DNA of 64,000 nucleotides from CAWEYO01 sp963813315 (GTDB taxonomy: Bacteria; Pseudomonadota; Alphaproteobacteria; Rhizobiales; Rhizobiaceae), in contig CAWEYO010000018.1 in assembly GCA_963813315.1 (NCBI GenBank), positions 1-64,000 of the forward strand. Reading direction: 5' to 3'. Shown here in pieces: positions 27,172 through 35,870 of the stretch. The notes under the pieces were generated by a model. That model saw nothing but the letters and a program-made list of their open reading frames with translations, did no database searches and was not told the DNA's origin. Every line of letters starts with the position of its first letter. The stretch's first letter is position 1. Both the position numbers and the translations under genes were made by a program.

Positions 27172-28290
27172 ATGAAGAAGTCACTGTTGTCCGCGGTTGC
27201 ACTGACGGCGCTCGTCGCTTTCAGCGGCAGCGCGTGGGCGGATATCATCGTCGGCGTCGCCGGTCCGATTACCGGTCCGAATGCCGCCTTCGGCGCGCAG
27301 CTACAGAAGGGCGCCGAGCAGGCCGCTGCCGACATCAATGCCGCCGGCGGCATCAATGGCGAGCAGATCAAGCTTGTGATCGGCGACGACGTCTCCGATC
27401 CGAAGCAAGGCATTTCGGTCGCCAACAAGTTTGTTGCTGACGGCGTCAAATATGTTGTTGGCCACTTCAATTCCGGCGTCACCATCCCGGCCTCCGACGT
27501 TTACGCCGAGAACGGCATTCTGGTGATCACGCCGTCGGCCACCAACCCGCAGCTCACCGAGCGCGGCCTTTGGAATACGTTCCGCACCTGCGGACGCGAC
27601 GACCAGCAGGGCGCCGTTGCCGGCGCTTATCTTGCGGCCAATTTCAAGGACGCGAAGATCGCTGTCATCCATGACAAGACGCCGTACGGCCAGGGACTTG
27701 CCGACGAGACCAAGAAAGCGCTTAACGCTGCCGGCTCCACCGAAGCCATGTATGAAGGCATCAACATCGGCGATAAGGACTTCTCGGCCCTCATAGCCAA
27801 GATGAAGGAAGCCGGAGTTTCGGTGGTCTATTATGGCGGCCTGCACACGGAAGCCGGCCTCATCATGCGTCAGCTGGCCGACCAGGGCCTGAAGGCAGCC
27901 TTCATGTCGGGCGACGGCATCGTTTCGAACGAGCTCGCCTCGATCGCGGGCGACGCCGTGAACGGTACGCTGATGACGTTCGCTCCCGATCCGCGCAAGA
28001 ACCCCGCCTCCAAGGAGCTCGTCGAGAAGTTCCGGGCCGCCGGCTTCGAACCGGAGGCTTACACCCTCTATTCCTATGCCGCGCTGCAGGTCGTTGCAGC
28101 CGCCGCCAACAAGGTGGGCGATTCTTCGGACGCGCAGAAGGTTGCCGAGGCGATCAAGGCCAGCGGTCCGTGGAAGACGGCAATCGGCGAGCTCGGCTAT
28201 GACGAAAAGGGCGATATCACCCGTCCGGACTACGTCATGTACGAGTGGAAGAAGGGCGACGACGGCAAGTACAGCTACTTCGAGAAATAA
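27172..28290 (+). CDS. livK: Branched-chain amino acid ABC transporter substrate-binding protein
   Basis: The intact 372-residue periplasmic protein has a signal peptide (MKKSLLSAVALTALVAFSGS, cleavage after AWA). DIIVGVAGPITGPNAAFGAQ and RDDQQGAVAGAYLAANFKDA belong to the type I periplasmic-binding fold of the Leu/Ile/Val family. VVYYGGLHTEAGLIMRQLAD lies at the ligand cleft. It delivers substrate to LivHMGF. GGGAGTTGATAA precedes the ATG. Unlike its upstream partners it has no frame disturbance. Confidence 0.95.
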   Translation: MKKSLLSAVALTALVAFSGSAWADIIVGVAGPITGPNAAFGAQLQKGAEQAAADINAAGGINGEQIKLVIGDDVSDPKQGISVANKFVADGVKYVVGHFNSGVTIPASDVYAENGILVITPSATNPQLTERGLWNTFRTCGRDDQQGAVAGAYLAANFKDAKIAVIHDKTPYGQGLADETKKALNAAGSTEAMYEGINIGDKDFSALIAKMKEAGVSVVYYGGLHTEAGLIMRQLADQGLKAAFMSGDGIVSNELASIAGDAVNGTLMTFAPDPRKNPASKELVEKFRAAGFEPEAYTLYSYAALQVVAAAANKVGDSSDAQKVAEAIKASGPWKTAIGELGYDEKGDITRPDYVMYEWKKGDDGKYSYFEK

Positions 28291-28311
28291 GCTGCCGATA
28301 AACGGCTGACG

Positions 28312-28338
28312 AATGCCCGGCGCCTCGCGCCGGGCATT
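28312..28338 (+). terminator. Rho-independent terminator after livK
   Basis: AATGCCCGGCGC pairs with GCGCCGGGCATT around CTC, followed by TTTGTTT. It is a strong end for the liv operon. Confidence 0.9.
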
Positions 28339-28403
28339 TTTGTTTGCGGCTTCCTACGCCGCATATGAGGTTTGCACTGCAGCATTTTCAGCGTTAAGCA
28401 GTC

Positions 28404-28676
28404 TAGAGCAAGATGAGATTAGGTATGGTCATTCTGCCGGAGGGAATTTGCGACAAGGTCGAGGGGTTCGGCGATGGTCGTACCGGGGTACGGCCGAGCC
28501 GGAGCCCGAAGGATTTGGCGCAAATTAACCCGGCCCTTCGGGTTTCCGGGTGGCGGGCGCCCACTTTGTCGGCTCGCTCGGCCGATGGAACCCCATCGAC
28601 CGTCGCGACCCTCCGCGTGGATCGCCTCGCCACCCGAGAAAACAGAATTGACCATACCTAACCTCATCTTGCTCTA
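28404..28676. repeat. 273-bp element with ~33-bp terminal inverted repeats
   Basis: The left end TAGAGCAAGATGAGATTAGG, then TATGGTCATTCTG, is mirrored at the right by CAGAATTGACCATACC, then TAACCTCATCTTGCTCTA, with few mismatches. The interior reads KDLAQINPALRVSGWRAP in a plus frame and matches 5450-5560. No transposase is present, so it is MITE-like or a composite intergenic repeat. It sits directly before pyc. Ends or remnants recur at 27007 and 33762. Confidence 0.75.
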
Positions 28677-28714
28677 GTCTAACGACCAATCGCCTCCCGT
28701 AATGGAGCCCGGCC

Positions 28715-31700
28715 GTGCCCATCACGAAACTGCTCGTTGCCAATCGTTCAGAGATCGCAATCCGCGTATTCCGTGCCGCCAACGAGCTTGGCATCAAAAC
28801 GGTGGCCATCTGGGCGGAGGAGGACAAGTATTCCCTGCACCGGTTCAAGGCTGACGAATCCTACCAAGTCGGCCGCGGTCCCCACCTCACCAAGGATCTC
28901 GGGCCGATCGAAAGCTATCTCTCGATCGACGAGGTGATCCGGGTCGCCAAGCTCTCCGGCGCCGACGCCATCCATCCCGGCTACGGCCTGCTGTCGGAGA
29001 GCCCTGAATTCGCCGAGGCCTGTGCCGAAAACGGCATTGTTTTCATCGGGCCGTCGCCGGAGACAATGCGGCGGCTCGGCAACAAGGTGGCTGCCCGGAA
29101 TCTTGCTATCGAGGTGGGCGTGCCAGTCGTGCCGGCGACCGGCCCCCTGCCCGAGGATATGGACGCCGCAAGAGCGATGGTGGCCGCAATCGGTTACCCG
29201 GCAATGCTCAAGGCTTCATGGGGCGGCGGCGGCCGCGGCATGCGCACGATACGCTCTGAAGGCGACCTTGCCCGCGAAGTCACCGAGGCCCGGCGCGAAG
29301 CCAAGGCAGCCTTCGGCAAGGACGAAGTCTATCTTGAAAGGCTCGTCGAGCGCGCTCGCCATGTTGAGGTGCAGGTCCTCGGCGACACGCACGGCAATGT
29401 GGTGCACCTTTTCGAGCGGGACTGTTCGATCCAGCGTCGTAACCAGAAGGTCGTGGAAAGGGCGCCCGCACCATATCTCGACGATGCCCGCAGGGCGAAA
29501 CTCTGCGGCCACGCCCTCGATATCGCGCGAGCGACCAGCTATGTGGGTGCCGGCACGGTCGAATTCCTGGTGGATGTGGACACCGGCGCGTTCTATTTCA
29601 TCGAGGTCAATCCGCGCATCCAGGTCGAGCATACCGTTACCGAACAGGTAACCGGCATCGATATCGTCAAGGCGCAGATTCATATCCTTGAAGGCGCGGC
29701 CATCGGAACTCCGGCATCCGGCGTTCCCGCGCAGTCGGATATCCGTCTTAATGGCCACGCCCTTCAATGCCGTATTACGACGGAGGATCCCGAGCAAAAT
29801 TTCATCCCGGACTATGGCCGCATCACCGCTTATCGCGGTGCAACCGGTTTTGGTATCCGCCTCGACGGCGGCACCGCCTATTCGGGCGCGGTAATCACCC
29901 GGTTCTATGACCCGCTGCTCGAGAAAATCACTGCATGGGCACCGACAGCCGAGGAGGCGATCGCGCGAATGCACCGTGCGCTGCGCGAATTCCGAATCCG
30001 GGGCGTGGCGACCAACCTTACCTTTCTTGAGGCGATCATCAGCCACGAGAGCTTCCGCGGCAACACTTACACAACAAGGTTCATCGACTCGACGCCTGAA
30101 CTGTTCGCCCAGGTGAAACGACAGGATCGAGCCACGAAGCTGCTCAACTATCTGGCGGATGTGACGGTGAACGGGCATCCCGAAACGCGCGGCCGACCAG
30201 TGCCCAACGCGGCGGCCGCGCCGCCGGTGGTGCCCTATGCCAGCGGCGACATTCGCCCGGGTACCAAACAGGTTCTCGACGATCTGGGGCCGAAACGATT
30301 TGCCGGCTGGATGCGTGAACAGGCTCGCGTGCTGGTCACTGACACCACCATGCGCGACGGCCACCAGTCGCTGCTGGCGACACGGGTGCGCACCTACGAC
30401 ATTGGCCGCATCGCAGGAACCTATGCGCGCTCGCTGCCGCAGCTTTTTTCACTCGAGTGCTGGGGCGGCGCTACCTTCGACGTCGCCATGCGGTTCCTTA
30501 CCGAGGATCCGTGGGAAAGGCTGGCGCTGGTGCGCAATGCCGCGCCGAACATCCTCCTGCAAATGCTTCTGCGCGGCGCCAATGGCGTCGGCTACACCAA
30601 CTACCCCGACAATGTGGTGCGTCACTTCGTCGGTCAGGCGGCTCGCGGCGGCATAGACCTTTTCCGCGTATTCGATTGCCTGAACTGGGTCGACAACATG
30701 CGCGTCGCGATGGATGCGGTTTTGGAGGAAGACAAGCTCTGCGAGGCGGCGATCTGCTATACGGGCAATATCCTCGATCCAGACCGGGCGAAGTATGATC
30801 TCAAATACTATGTGCGCCTGACGAAGGAGCTGGAGGCCGCAGGCGCTCATATCGTCGCGGTGAAGGATATGGCGGGGCTTCTGAAGCCCGGCGCCGCGCG
30901 CATTCTATTCAAGGCCCTGCGTGAGGCGACCGACCTGCCGATTCATTTCCATACGCATGACACGTCGGGCATTGCCGGCGCGTCGGTTCTCGCTGCGGTA
31001 GAGAGCGGCGTCGATGCGATCGATGCCGCCATGGATTCCTTCTCCGGAAATACCTCGCAGCCCTGCCTCGGTTCGATTGTGGAGGCGCTGCGCGGCACCG
31101 CGCGCGATCCCGATCTGGACCCGGAATGGATCAGGCGGATTTCCTTCTATTGGGAGGCGGTGCGCAACCAGTACGCGGCCTTCGAAAGCGACCTGAAGGG
31201 GCCGGCTTCGGAAGTCTATCTGCACGAAATGCCAGGCGGACAGTTCACCAATCTGAAGGAACAGGCACGTTCCCTCGGCCTGGAAACGCGCTGGCACGAG
31301 GTGGCGCAAGCATATCACGACGTCAACCGGATGTTCGGCGACATCGTCAAGGTTACGCCGTCCTCGAAGGTCGTCGGCGACATGGCGCTGATGATGGTGA
31401 GCCAGGACCTCACCGTCGCCGATGTCGAAAACCCGGCCAAGGACATTGCCTTTCCTGAATCGGTCGTGTCGATGCTGCGCGGCGATCTTGGTCAATCGCC
31501 GGGCGGTTGGCCGTCGGCTCTGCAGAAAAAGGTCTTGAAGGGCGAAAAGCCGATAACCGCGCGGCCCGGTTCGTTGCTCAAGGAGGCCGATTTGAAGGCC
31601 AGCCGCAGGCAAGCCGAAGCCAAGCTTGACCGCAAGCTGTCGGAATTCGAGTTCGCATCCTGGTTGATGTACCCGAAAGTATTCTCCGATTTCTGTGCCG

Positions 31701-32173
31701 CGCACGAAATCTATGGCCCGGTGAGCGTGCTGCCGACGCCGGTCTATTTCTACGGCATGAAGCCGCAGGACGAAATCTTCGTCGATCTCGAACGGGGCAA
31801 GACCTTGGTCATCCGGTGCTTTGCAGTGGGAGAGGCCGATGACAAGGGCATGGTGACCGTATTCTTCGAGTTGAACGGCCAGCCGCGACGCGTCAAGGTA
31901 CCGGATCGCGTGCACGGCGGGTCGGTCGCGAGAGCGCGGCGCAAGGCGGAGCCGGGCAACGAGGCGCATGTCGGAGCACCGATGCCGGGCGTCGTCTCCA
32001 CGCTGGCTGTTTCTGCGGGACAAGCCATCAAGGCTGGCGACATTCTTCTGTCGATCGAGGCGATGAAAATGGAAACCGCGCTCCATGCCGAGCGCGACGG
32101 CACGATTGCCGAACTGCTGGTCAAGGCCGGCGACCAGATCGACGCCAAGGACCTGCTGGTCGTCTTCGGGTAG
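28715..32173 (+). CDS. pyc: Pyruvate carboxylase
   Basis: The intact 1152-residue biotin enzyme carboxylates pyruvate to oxaloacetate for anaplerosis. A GTG start gives MPITKLLVANRSEIAIRVFR. The ATP-grasp biotin carboxylase (MLKASWGGGGRGMR, FIEVNPRIQVEHTVTE) covers residues 1-450. The carboxyltransferase barrel (DTTMRDGHQSLLATRVRTYD, LECWGGATFDVAMRFL, HFHTHDTSGIAGASVLAAVE) covers ~530-810, a PYC/OADA domain follows, and the biotinyl domain has its lysine in IEAMKMETALHAE near 1120. The lack of frame errors over 3.4 kb contrasts with the region before 26.2 kb. Confidence 0.97.
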   Translation: MPITKLLVANRSEIAIRVFRAANELGIKTVAIWAEEDKYSLHRFKADESYQVGRGPHLTKDLGPIESYLSIDEVIRVAKLSGADAIHPGYGLLSESPEFAEACAENGIVFIGPSPETMRRLGNKVAARNLAIEVGVPVVPATGPLPEDMDAARAMVAAIGYPAMLKASWGGGGRGMRTIRSEGDLAREVTEARREAKAAFGKDEVYLERLVERARHVEVQVLGDTHGNVVHLFERDCSIQRRNQKVVERAPAPYLDDARRAKLCGHALDIARATSYVGAGTVEFLVDVDTGAFYFIEVNPRIQVEHTVTEQVTGIDIVKAQIHILEGAAIGTPASGVPAQSDIRLNGHALQCRITTEDPEQNFIPDYGRITAYRGATGFGIRLDGGTAYSGAVITRFYDPLLEKITAWAPTAEEAIARMHRALREFRIRGVATNLTFLEAIISHESFRGNTYTTRFIDSTPELFAQVKRQDRATKLLNYLADVTVNGHPETRGRPVPNAAAAPPVVPYASGDIRPGTKQVLDDLGPKRFAGWMREQARVLVTDTTMRDGHQSLLATRVRTYDIGRIAGTYARSLPQLFSLECWGGATFDVAMRFLTEDPWERLALVRNAAPNILLQMLLRGANGVGYTNYPDNVVRHFVGQAARGGIDLFRVFDCLNWVDNMRVAMDAVLEEDKLCEAAICYTGNILDPDRAKYDLKYYVRLTKELEAAGAHIVAVKDMAGLLKPGAARILFKALREATDLPIHFHTHDTSGIAGASVLAAVESGVDAIDAAMDSFSGNTSQPCLGSIVEALRGTARDPDLDPEWIRRISFYWEAVRNQYAAFESDLKGPASEVYLHEMPGGQFTNLKEQARSLGLETRWHEVAQAYHDVNRMFGDIVKVTPSSKVVGDMALMMVSQDLTVADVENPAKDIAFPESVVSMLRGDLGQSPGGWPSALQKKVLKGEKPITARPGSLLKEADLKASRRQAEAKLDRKLSEFEFASWLMYPKVFSDFCAAHEIYGPVSVLPTPVYFYGMKPQDEIFVDLERGKTLVIRCFAVGEADDKGMVTVFFELNGQPRRVKVPDRVHGGSVARARRKAEPGNEAHVGAPMPGVVSTLAVSAGQAIKAGDILLSIEAMKMETALHAERDGTIAELLVKAGDQIDAKDLLVVFG

Positions 32174-32259
32174 CCGCCTGGGAATGAGGTTCGGTCCCGA
32201 CTTGCGATCACCGGCAACTTGGTGTCCCCTCCGGGTCTTTCGATTCTCGGAGTTCCCCC

Positions 32260-33747
32260 ATGTCCTTCGCAAAGCTCGATGAACTCGGCCGCAAACTGGA
32301 GGCCCTGGATCATACGCTCGCGATCCTCGGCGCCGATGAGGCGACCCACATGGCGGTTGGCGGCGGTGAGAAACGCGCCGAAGCGATGTCCGTATTGGCC
32401 GGCATCCATCATCGGCAGGCGACCGCGCCGGAAATTGCCGACTGGATCGACGCGGCGGAACGCGAGGCGCTGACCGAAGAGCAGCAGGCGGCGCTCCGCG
32501 AATTCAGCCGGCACTACATCAATCTGACCTGCCTGCCCCCGGAATTCGTCGAAAGCCAGACAAAAGCGCGGATGCGCTCGGAGCAATTGTGGCGCGATCT
32601 TCGTCCGAAGAACGACTGGGCAGGCTTTCTGCCGGCGCTCGAAGGCGTGATGGCGCTGGTCCGGGAGGAGGCTGCATTGCGGGCGAACGCGCTCGGCCTC
32701 GAGCCATACGACGCGCTGATGGAGCAATATGATCCGGGCAATCGTGCCGCTGACATCGCTCCGGTTTTTGAGGACCTGAAGACCTTTCTGCTGGGTTTCG
32801 TTCCGCAAGCCCTTGCAGTGCAGGAGGAGCGCCTGGCGAAAACTCCGATGCGCCCGCTCGGCGGACCTTATCCTATCGACCGGCAGCGTGAACTTGGGCT
32901 CGCCATGATGGGCGCCCTCGGTTTCGATTTCACCCATGGCAGTCTGTCGGTGTCGCACCATCCCTTCTGCGGCGGCGTGCCGACGGACGTGCGCATCACG
33001 ACACGCTACAAGACCACGGATTTCCTGTCGGCGCTGATGGGCGTCCTGCACGAGACGGGCCACGCTCTCTACGAGCAGAACCTGCCGCCGGAATGGTCGC
33101 ACTGGCCGCTCGGAAGGGCGCGCGGCATGGCCATGCACGAAAGCCAGAGCCTGTTTGTCGAAAAGCAGATCGGCCGCAATCCGGCGTTCTGGGAGTGGGC
33201 GCTGCCACTGGTCAAGCGGCATCTGGGCGAGGCGTGGACCCGTCAGGAGATCCTTGCCCATGTTCATCGCGTCGAGCCCGGCCTGATCCGCGTCGATGCC
33301 GACGAGGTGACCTATCCGCTGCATGTCATCCTGCGCTTTGAACTCGAACGCGACCTGGTGGCCGGCCGGCTCGCCGTGGCCGATCTGCCTGAAGCATGGG
33401 ACGCCGGAATGCGCGCGTATCTGGGCCTTTCGACCATCGACATCCCGCAGGACGGCCCGATGCAGGACGTGCACTGGCCCGCCGGGCTGTTCGGCTATTT
33501 TCCATCCTATACGCTTGGCGCGATGATGGCCGCGCAGCAATGGGCGGCATTTCAGAGGCTCAATCCATCGGCCGACGATGAGATTGCCGGCGGCAAGTTC
33601 GATGCCGTCAACGAATGGAGGCGCCGCAACATCTGGTCGCAGGCATCGCGCTGTTCGACCCCGGAACTCATCGAGCGGGCGACCGGCGAGAAGCTGAACG
33701 CCGCTCATTTCGAAGCGCACCTAAAAGCGCGCTACGGCGCGGCGTAA
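32260..33747 (+). CDS. M32 family carboxypeptidase Taq
   Basis: The 495-residue metallocarboxypeptidase has the zinc motif HETGH in GVLHETGHALYEQNLPPEW (residue ~264) and the third-ligand region GMAMHESQSLFVEKQIGRN. DVRITTRYKTTDFLSALM, VHRVEPGLIRVDADEVTYPL, LHVILRFELERDL and SYTLGAMMAAQQWAAFQ are family blocks. It is cytoplasmic, removes C-terminal residues from peptides, and is intact. It starts 86 bp after pyc, with no terminator seen between. Confidence 0.95.
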   Translation: MSFAKLDELGRKLEALDHTLAILGADEATHMAVGGGEKRAEAMSVLAGIHHRQATAPEIADWIDAAEREALTEEQQAALREFSRHYINLTCLPPEFVESQTKARMRSEQLWRDLRPKNDWAGFLPALEGVMALVREEAALRANALGLEPYDALMEQYDPGNRAADIAPVFEDLKTFLLGFVPQALAVQEERLAKTPMRPLGGPYPIDRQRELGLAMMGALGFDFTHGSLSVSHHPFCGGVPTDVRITTRYKTTDFLSALMGVLHETGHALYEQNLPPEWSHWPLGRARGMAMHESQSLFVEKQIGRNPAFWEWALPLVKRHLGEAWTRQEILAHVHRVEPGLIRVDADEVTYPLHVILRFELERDLVAGRLAVADLPEAWDAGMRAYLGLSTIDIPQDGPMQDVHWPAGLFGYFPSYTLGAMMAAQQWAAFQRLNPSADDEIAGGKFDAVNEWRRRNIWSQASRCSTPELIERATGEKLNAAHFEAHLKARYGAA

Positions 33748-34422
33748 TCGGTGTGATGCTAGAGCAAGATGAAGTTAGGTATGGTCGCTTCACCTCCCAC
33801 GCCGTCATCCGCGGGTCCTTGCCGTCTTTCAATTGCATGCCCTGCGTAGGCAATTCCTCGCCGATGCCACACACCCCCCTCTGTCCTGCCGGATATCTCC
33901 CCCTCAAGGGCTCAAGGGGGGAGATCAGCCGGCCGTGACGATTTCGCCTATCGCCATCGTGCAGGAGTGAGCAGCACCGATTCCATCGGTGCGCCTCGCC
34001 CTAAAGCGCGTCGCGGCGGAACGGATTTCATGCGACGCGCTTTAGGCTATTGTTTTTGTGCATGTCGTTATTCCAAAACCGCTGCGCACTTTTGGGCGAC
34101 ATGCATTAGCTACCGCTGCACTCATTTTGCAGCGTTGGCTTAGACTAATCCGGGAAGCAGGTTCGATGTGATCTTGGTTTTCCAAACCATGCAATGGCTA
34201 TGTCTCGGTCTTCGCAACCCAACTCCTCCTACACAAGGGGAATGGGGGTTGCCACCAAGCAATTTCCTTGGGTCTACTTTCAGTGCTAGAGCGGTGTGCG
34301 GACTATGTGAATCGTGCTTTCGATGCGCCGGGTCAGCATGCATTGCCGTCATGCCGGAACGGTCGTGGCGAATGTGGCTGAGTTCCACCAGAAGGCGCGA
34401 ACCAACCTAAGCGCACGCGGCT
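33748..34422. repeat. Repeat-filled intergenic region after the carboxypeptidase gene
   Basis: It holds one end of the TAGAGCAAGATGA element (33762-33787), a block similar to 45650-45862 (33805-33966, with CAAGGGGGGAGATCAGCCGG), a small palindrome CACCGATTCCATCGGTGC (33976-33993) shared with 35075 and 59024, and a double-hairpin repeat at 34002-34105 (AAAGCGCGTCGC arm, then GCATGTCG...CGACATGC arm). The latter is an inverted copy of 41074-41180. No gene is recognised from 34106 to 34422. Confidence 0.7.
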
Positions 34423-34665
34423 CTAGCCGGCCCGGCAGGCGGTTGCGAGGACCGGCATTTCGCTGAAACAGGCGGCCTCCAGGCGCGCAAGGAGAGCCTC
34501 ATGGCAGATTTGCACGTTTTCCAATAACGCCAGAAACCTCTCCGCGATTTCCGTCGCTTGCCCAGCCCCGCGGAGTTCGGCAATCGTGCTGCGCTGTCGC
34601 TCCATGCCGGCGATACCCTCGCGGATATGTCGGTAAATCACTTCGAGTTGGGTATCCACCTGCAT
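34423..34665 (-). CDS. Small helical hypothetical protein
   Basis: The 80-residue protein reads MQVDTQLEVIYRHIREGIAG, then MERQRSTIAELRGAGQATEI and LALLENVQICHEALLARLEA. Short soluble helical-hairpin proteins of this pattern, with IxxL(R)xxGxxTxxAxxLL, are common and uncharacterised in rhizobia. It stands alone. Confidence 0.55.
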   Translation of the reverse strand: MQVDTQLEVIYRHIREGIAGMERQRSTIAELRGAGQATEIAERFLALLENVQICHEALLARLEAACFSEMPVLATACRAG

Positions 34666-34798
34666 GTGCCACTCGTATCAGTGTGCTCGCCGCAAGACCT
34701 ATCGGGAACTTGCACCAGCACTGTTCCAAACCTGCGAGAACAGCCGCTTTGACCATTCACAGCTGGCCCCACCGCGAAGCAAGACAGTGGCGTCCGTC

Positions 34799-34965
34799 AA
34801 AAAAATCCCGCCCGGCGAAGCGGCGCCGGGCGGAATGTAGAGCCTGATCTCGGAGGCGGGTTTTGGGGGTGCAACCGAGATCAGTCTCAACCTAGCTCCG
34901 ACTATCTAACTACCATGCCAACGATCCACGCGGCGATGGCTCTCCGTGCACAATTGTTGTCCTAT
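34799..34965 (-). ncRNA. Structured small transcript candidate, copy A
   Basis: Read on the minus strand, a conserved 5' block (GACAACAATTGTGCACGG) leads to a hairpin with perfect 10-bp stem CTGATCTCGG / CCGAGATCAG and a C-rich loop (GCACCCCC...CCCGCC). A strong terminator follows: CCGCCCGGCG, CCGCTT, CGCCGGGCGG, then seven T. Two paralogues lie at 57728 and 58014. No start codon opens the frame through the conserved block here; a TAG stands directly before it. A regulatory RNA is therefore likelier than a peptide. It is reminiscent of rhizobial multicopy small RNAs with C-rich anti-Shine-Dalgarno loops, but I cannot assign it to a named family. Confidence 0.6.
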
Positions 34966-35058
34966 TGAACGGTCTCGCGGGGAGGCGGGTTTGCCCGGAT
35001 GCCTGCAGCGCCGTGCGTCCCATTTGTAGCAATGGCGATTTTGGTCAGGCTGTGGAGC

Positions 35059-35160
35059 AGCGGACGCACCGATGGAATCGGTGCTGCCGCTCTATCTCCT
35101 TGTTAGCATCGAATTGTCCCCGAAACCGGTTCCCACTTTCGGGTCCGATGCTCTAGCGTG
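35059..35160. repeat. Short palindromic repeats
   Basis: GCACCGATGGAATCGGTGC within arms GAGCAGCGG / CCGCTCTA recurs at 33970 and 59008. CCCCGAAACCGGTTCCCACT with TTCGGG, then GATGCTCTAG, is another rhizobial palindromic element next to it. Confidence 0.6.
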
Positions 35161-35464
35161 TGGACCCGCGGCATGTGCGTCCGGCGGGAAACGGGATAAC
35201 ATTGTCATATGTTTGGCCGCCCGCTTCAAAGCCGTGAGCAGGGATCGTTTGGTCGCGTGCCATCGTTGTGTTTTCAATGATGCAACTGACGATGCTCTGA
35301 TGGTCTTTGGTCGTCAGGCCGGGAAACAGCCGAGTGGCCTCGACCAGCATCATTTGCAGGATCGCCTCGGCCTGATGGTTTGTCTTGAGCAGAGCGCGCA
35401 ACGTCCGTCTGAGGTCGTCGATGGCTCCGCCGTTTCGGCAGTGCTCGGTCTTCAATTGATGCAT
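35153..35464 (-). CDS. Small hypothetical protein
   Basis: The 103-residue frame contains a helical core: NGGAIDDLRRTLRALLKTNH, then QAEAILQMMLVEATRLFPGL and DHQSIVSCIIENTTMARDQT. The amphipathic pattern favours real coding, though no family is recognised. Its end runs into a palindromic repeat. Confidence is modest. Confidence 0.35.
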   Translation of the reverse strand: MHQLKTEHCRNGGAIDDLRRTLRALLKTNHQAEAILQMMLVEATRLFPGLTTKDHQSIVSCIIENTTMARDQTIPAHGFEAGGQTYDNVIPFPAGRTCRGSTR

Positions 35465-35694
35465 GTGCGGCGATCTCCCGGATCGTTGCGTTTCCAGTGA
35501 CAGCCCGCCGCTTCATGCCTGCCATCCTCCCAACCGTATAGCCCAGTCTCTTTGCGATTTGGTTCACGGCTTCCGCACAATTTTAAATGAACTGTCGGGA
35601 ATGCTGATCGCTATCCGTCCGGTGGACGCGTCGGCTGCACATGCAAGCTCCCAGGCTCGCCGCCTGAGCGGCAAGACCCTGCCCGGCTAGGGTG

Positions 35695-35838
35695 TGTTGG
35701 TATTCAGGTGATGCCGGCTTGCAAGTGGCAGTCTTCTGCGCTTCCGAGTACTCACGTACCCAAACGTACGCTCTTGTGCCGGTTCTCGAAAGCCGCCATT
35801 TTCGGCTCGGCCTGACCTGAATCCCGACACAGCCTAGC
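35695..35838. repeat. ~145-bp repeat with inverted ends, copy 1
   Basis: It starts GTGTTGGTATTCAGGTGATG and ends CGGCCTGACCTGAATCCCGA then CACAG; the ends are imperfect inverted repeats. The core ACTCACGTACCCAAACGTAC is shared with the copy at 38235-38378. It lies just downstream of the AraC gene end. The rest of the gap from 35465 shows nothing recognised. Confidence 0.75.
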
Positions 35839-35870
35839 GCAGCACACGCATCACGCCGGGCAGGGCCGTA

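Noticed and set aside
30905..33720. Long minus-strand frames opposite pyc and the M32 carboxypeptidase gene (up to 656 codons)
   Set aside because: They mirror strongly supported plus-strand genes and have no family motifs; long antisense frames are expected in GC-rich codon-biased DNA.
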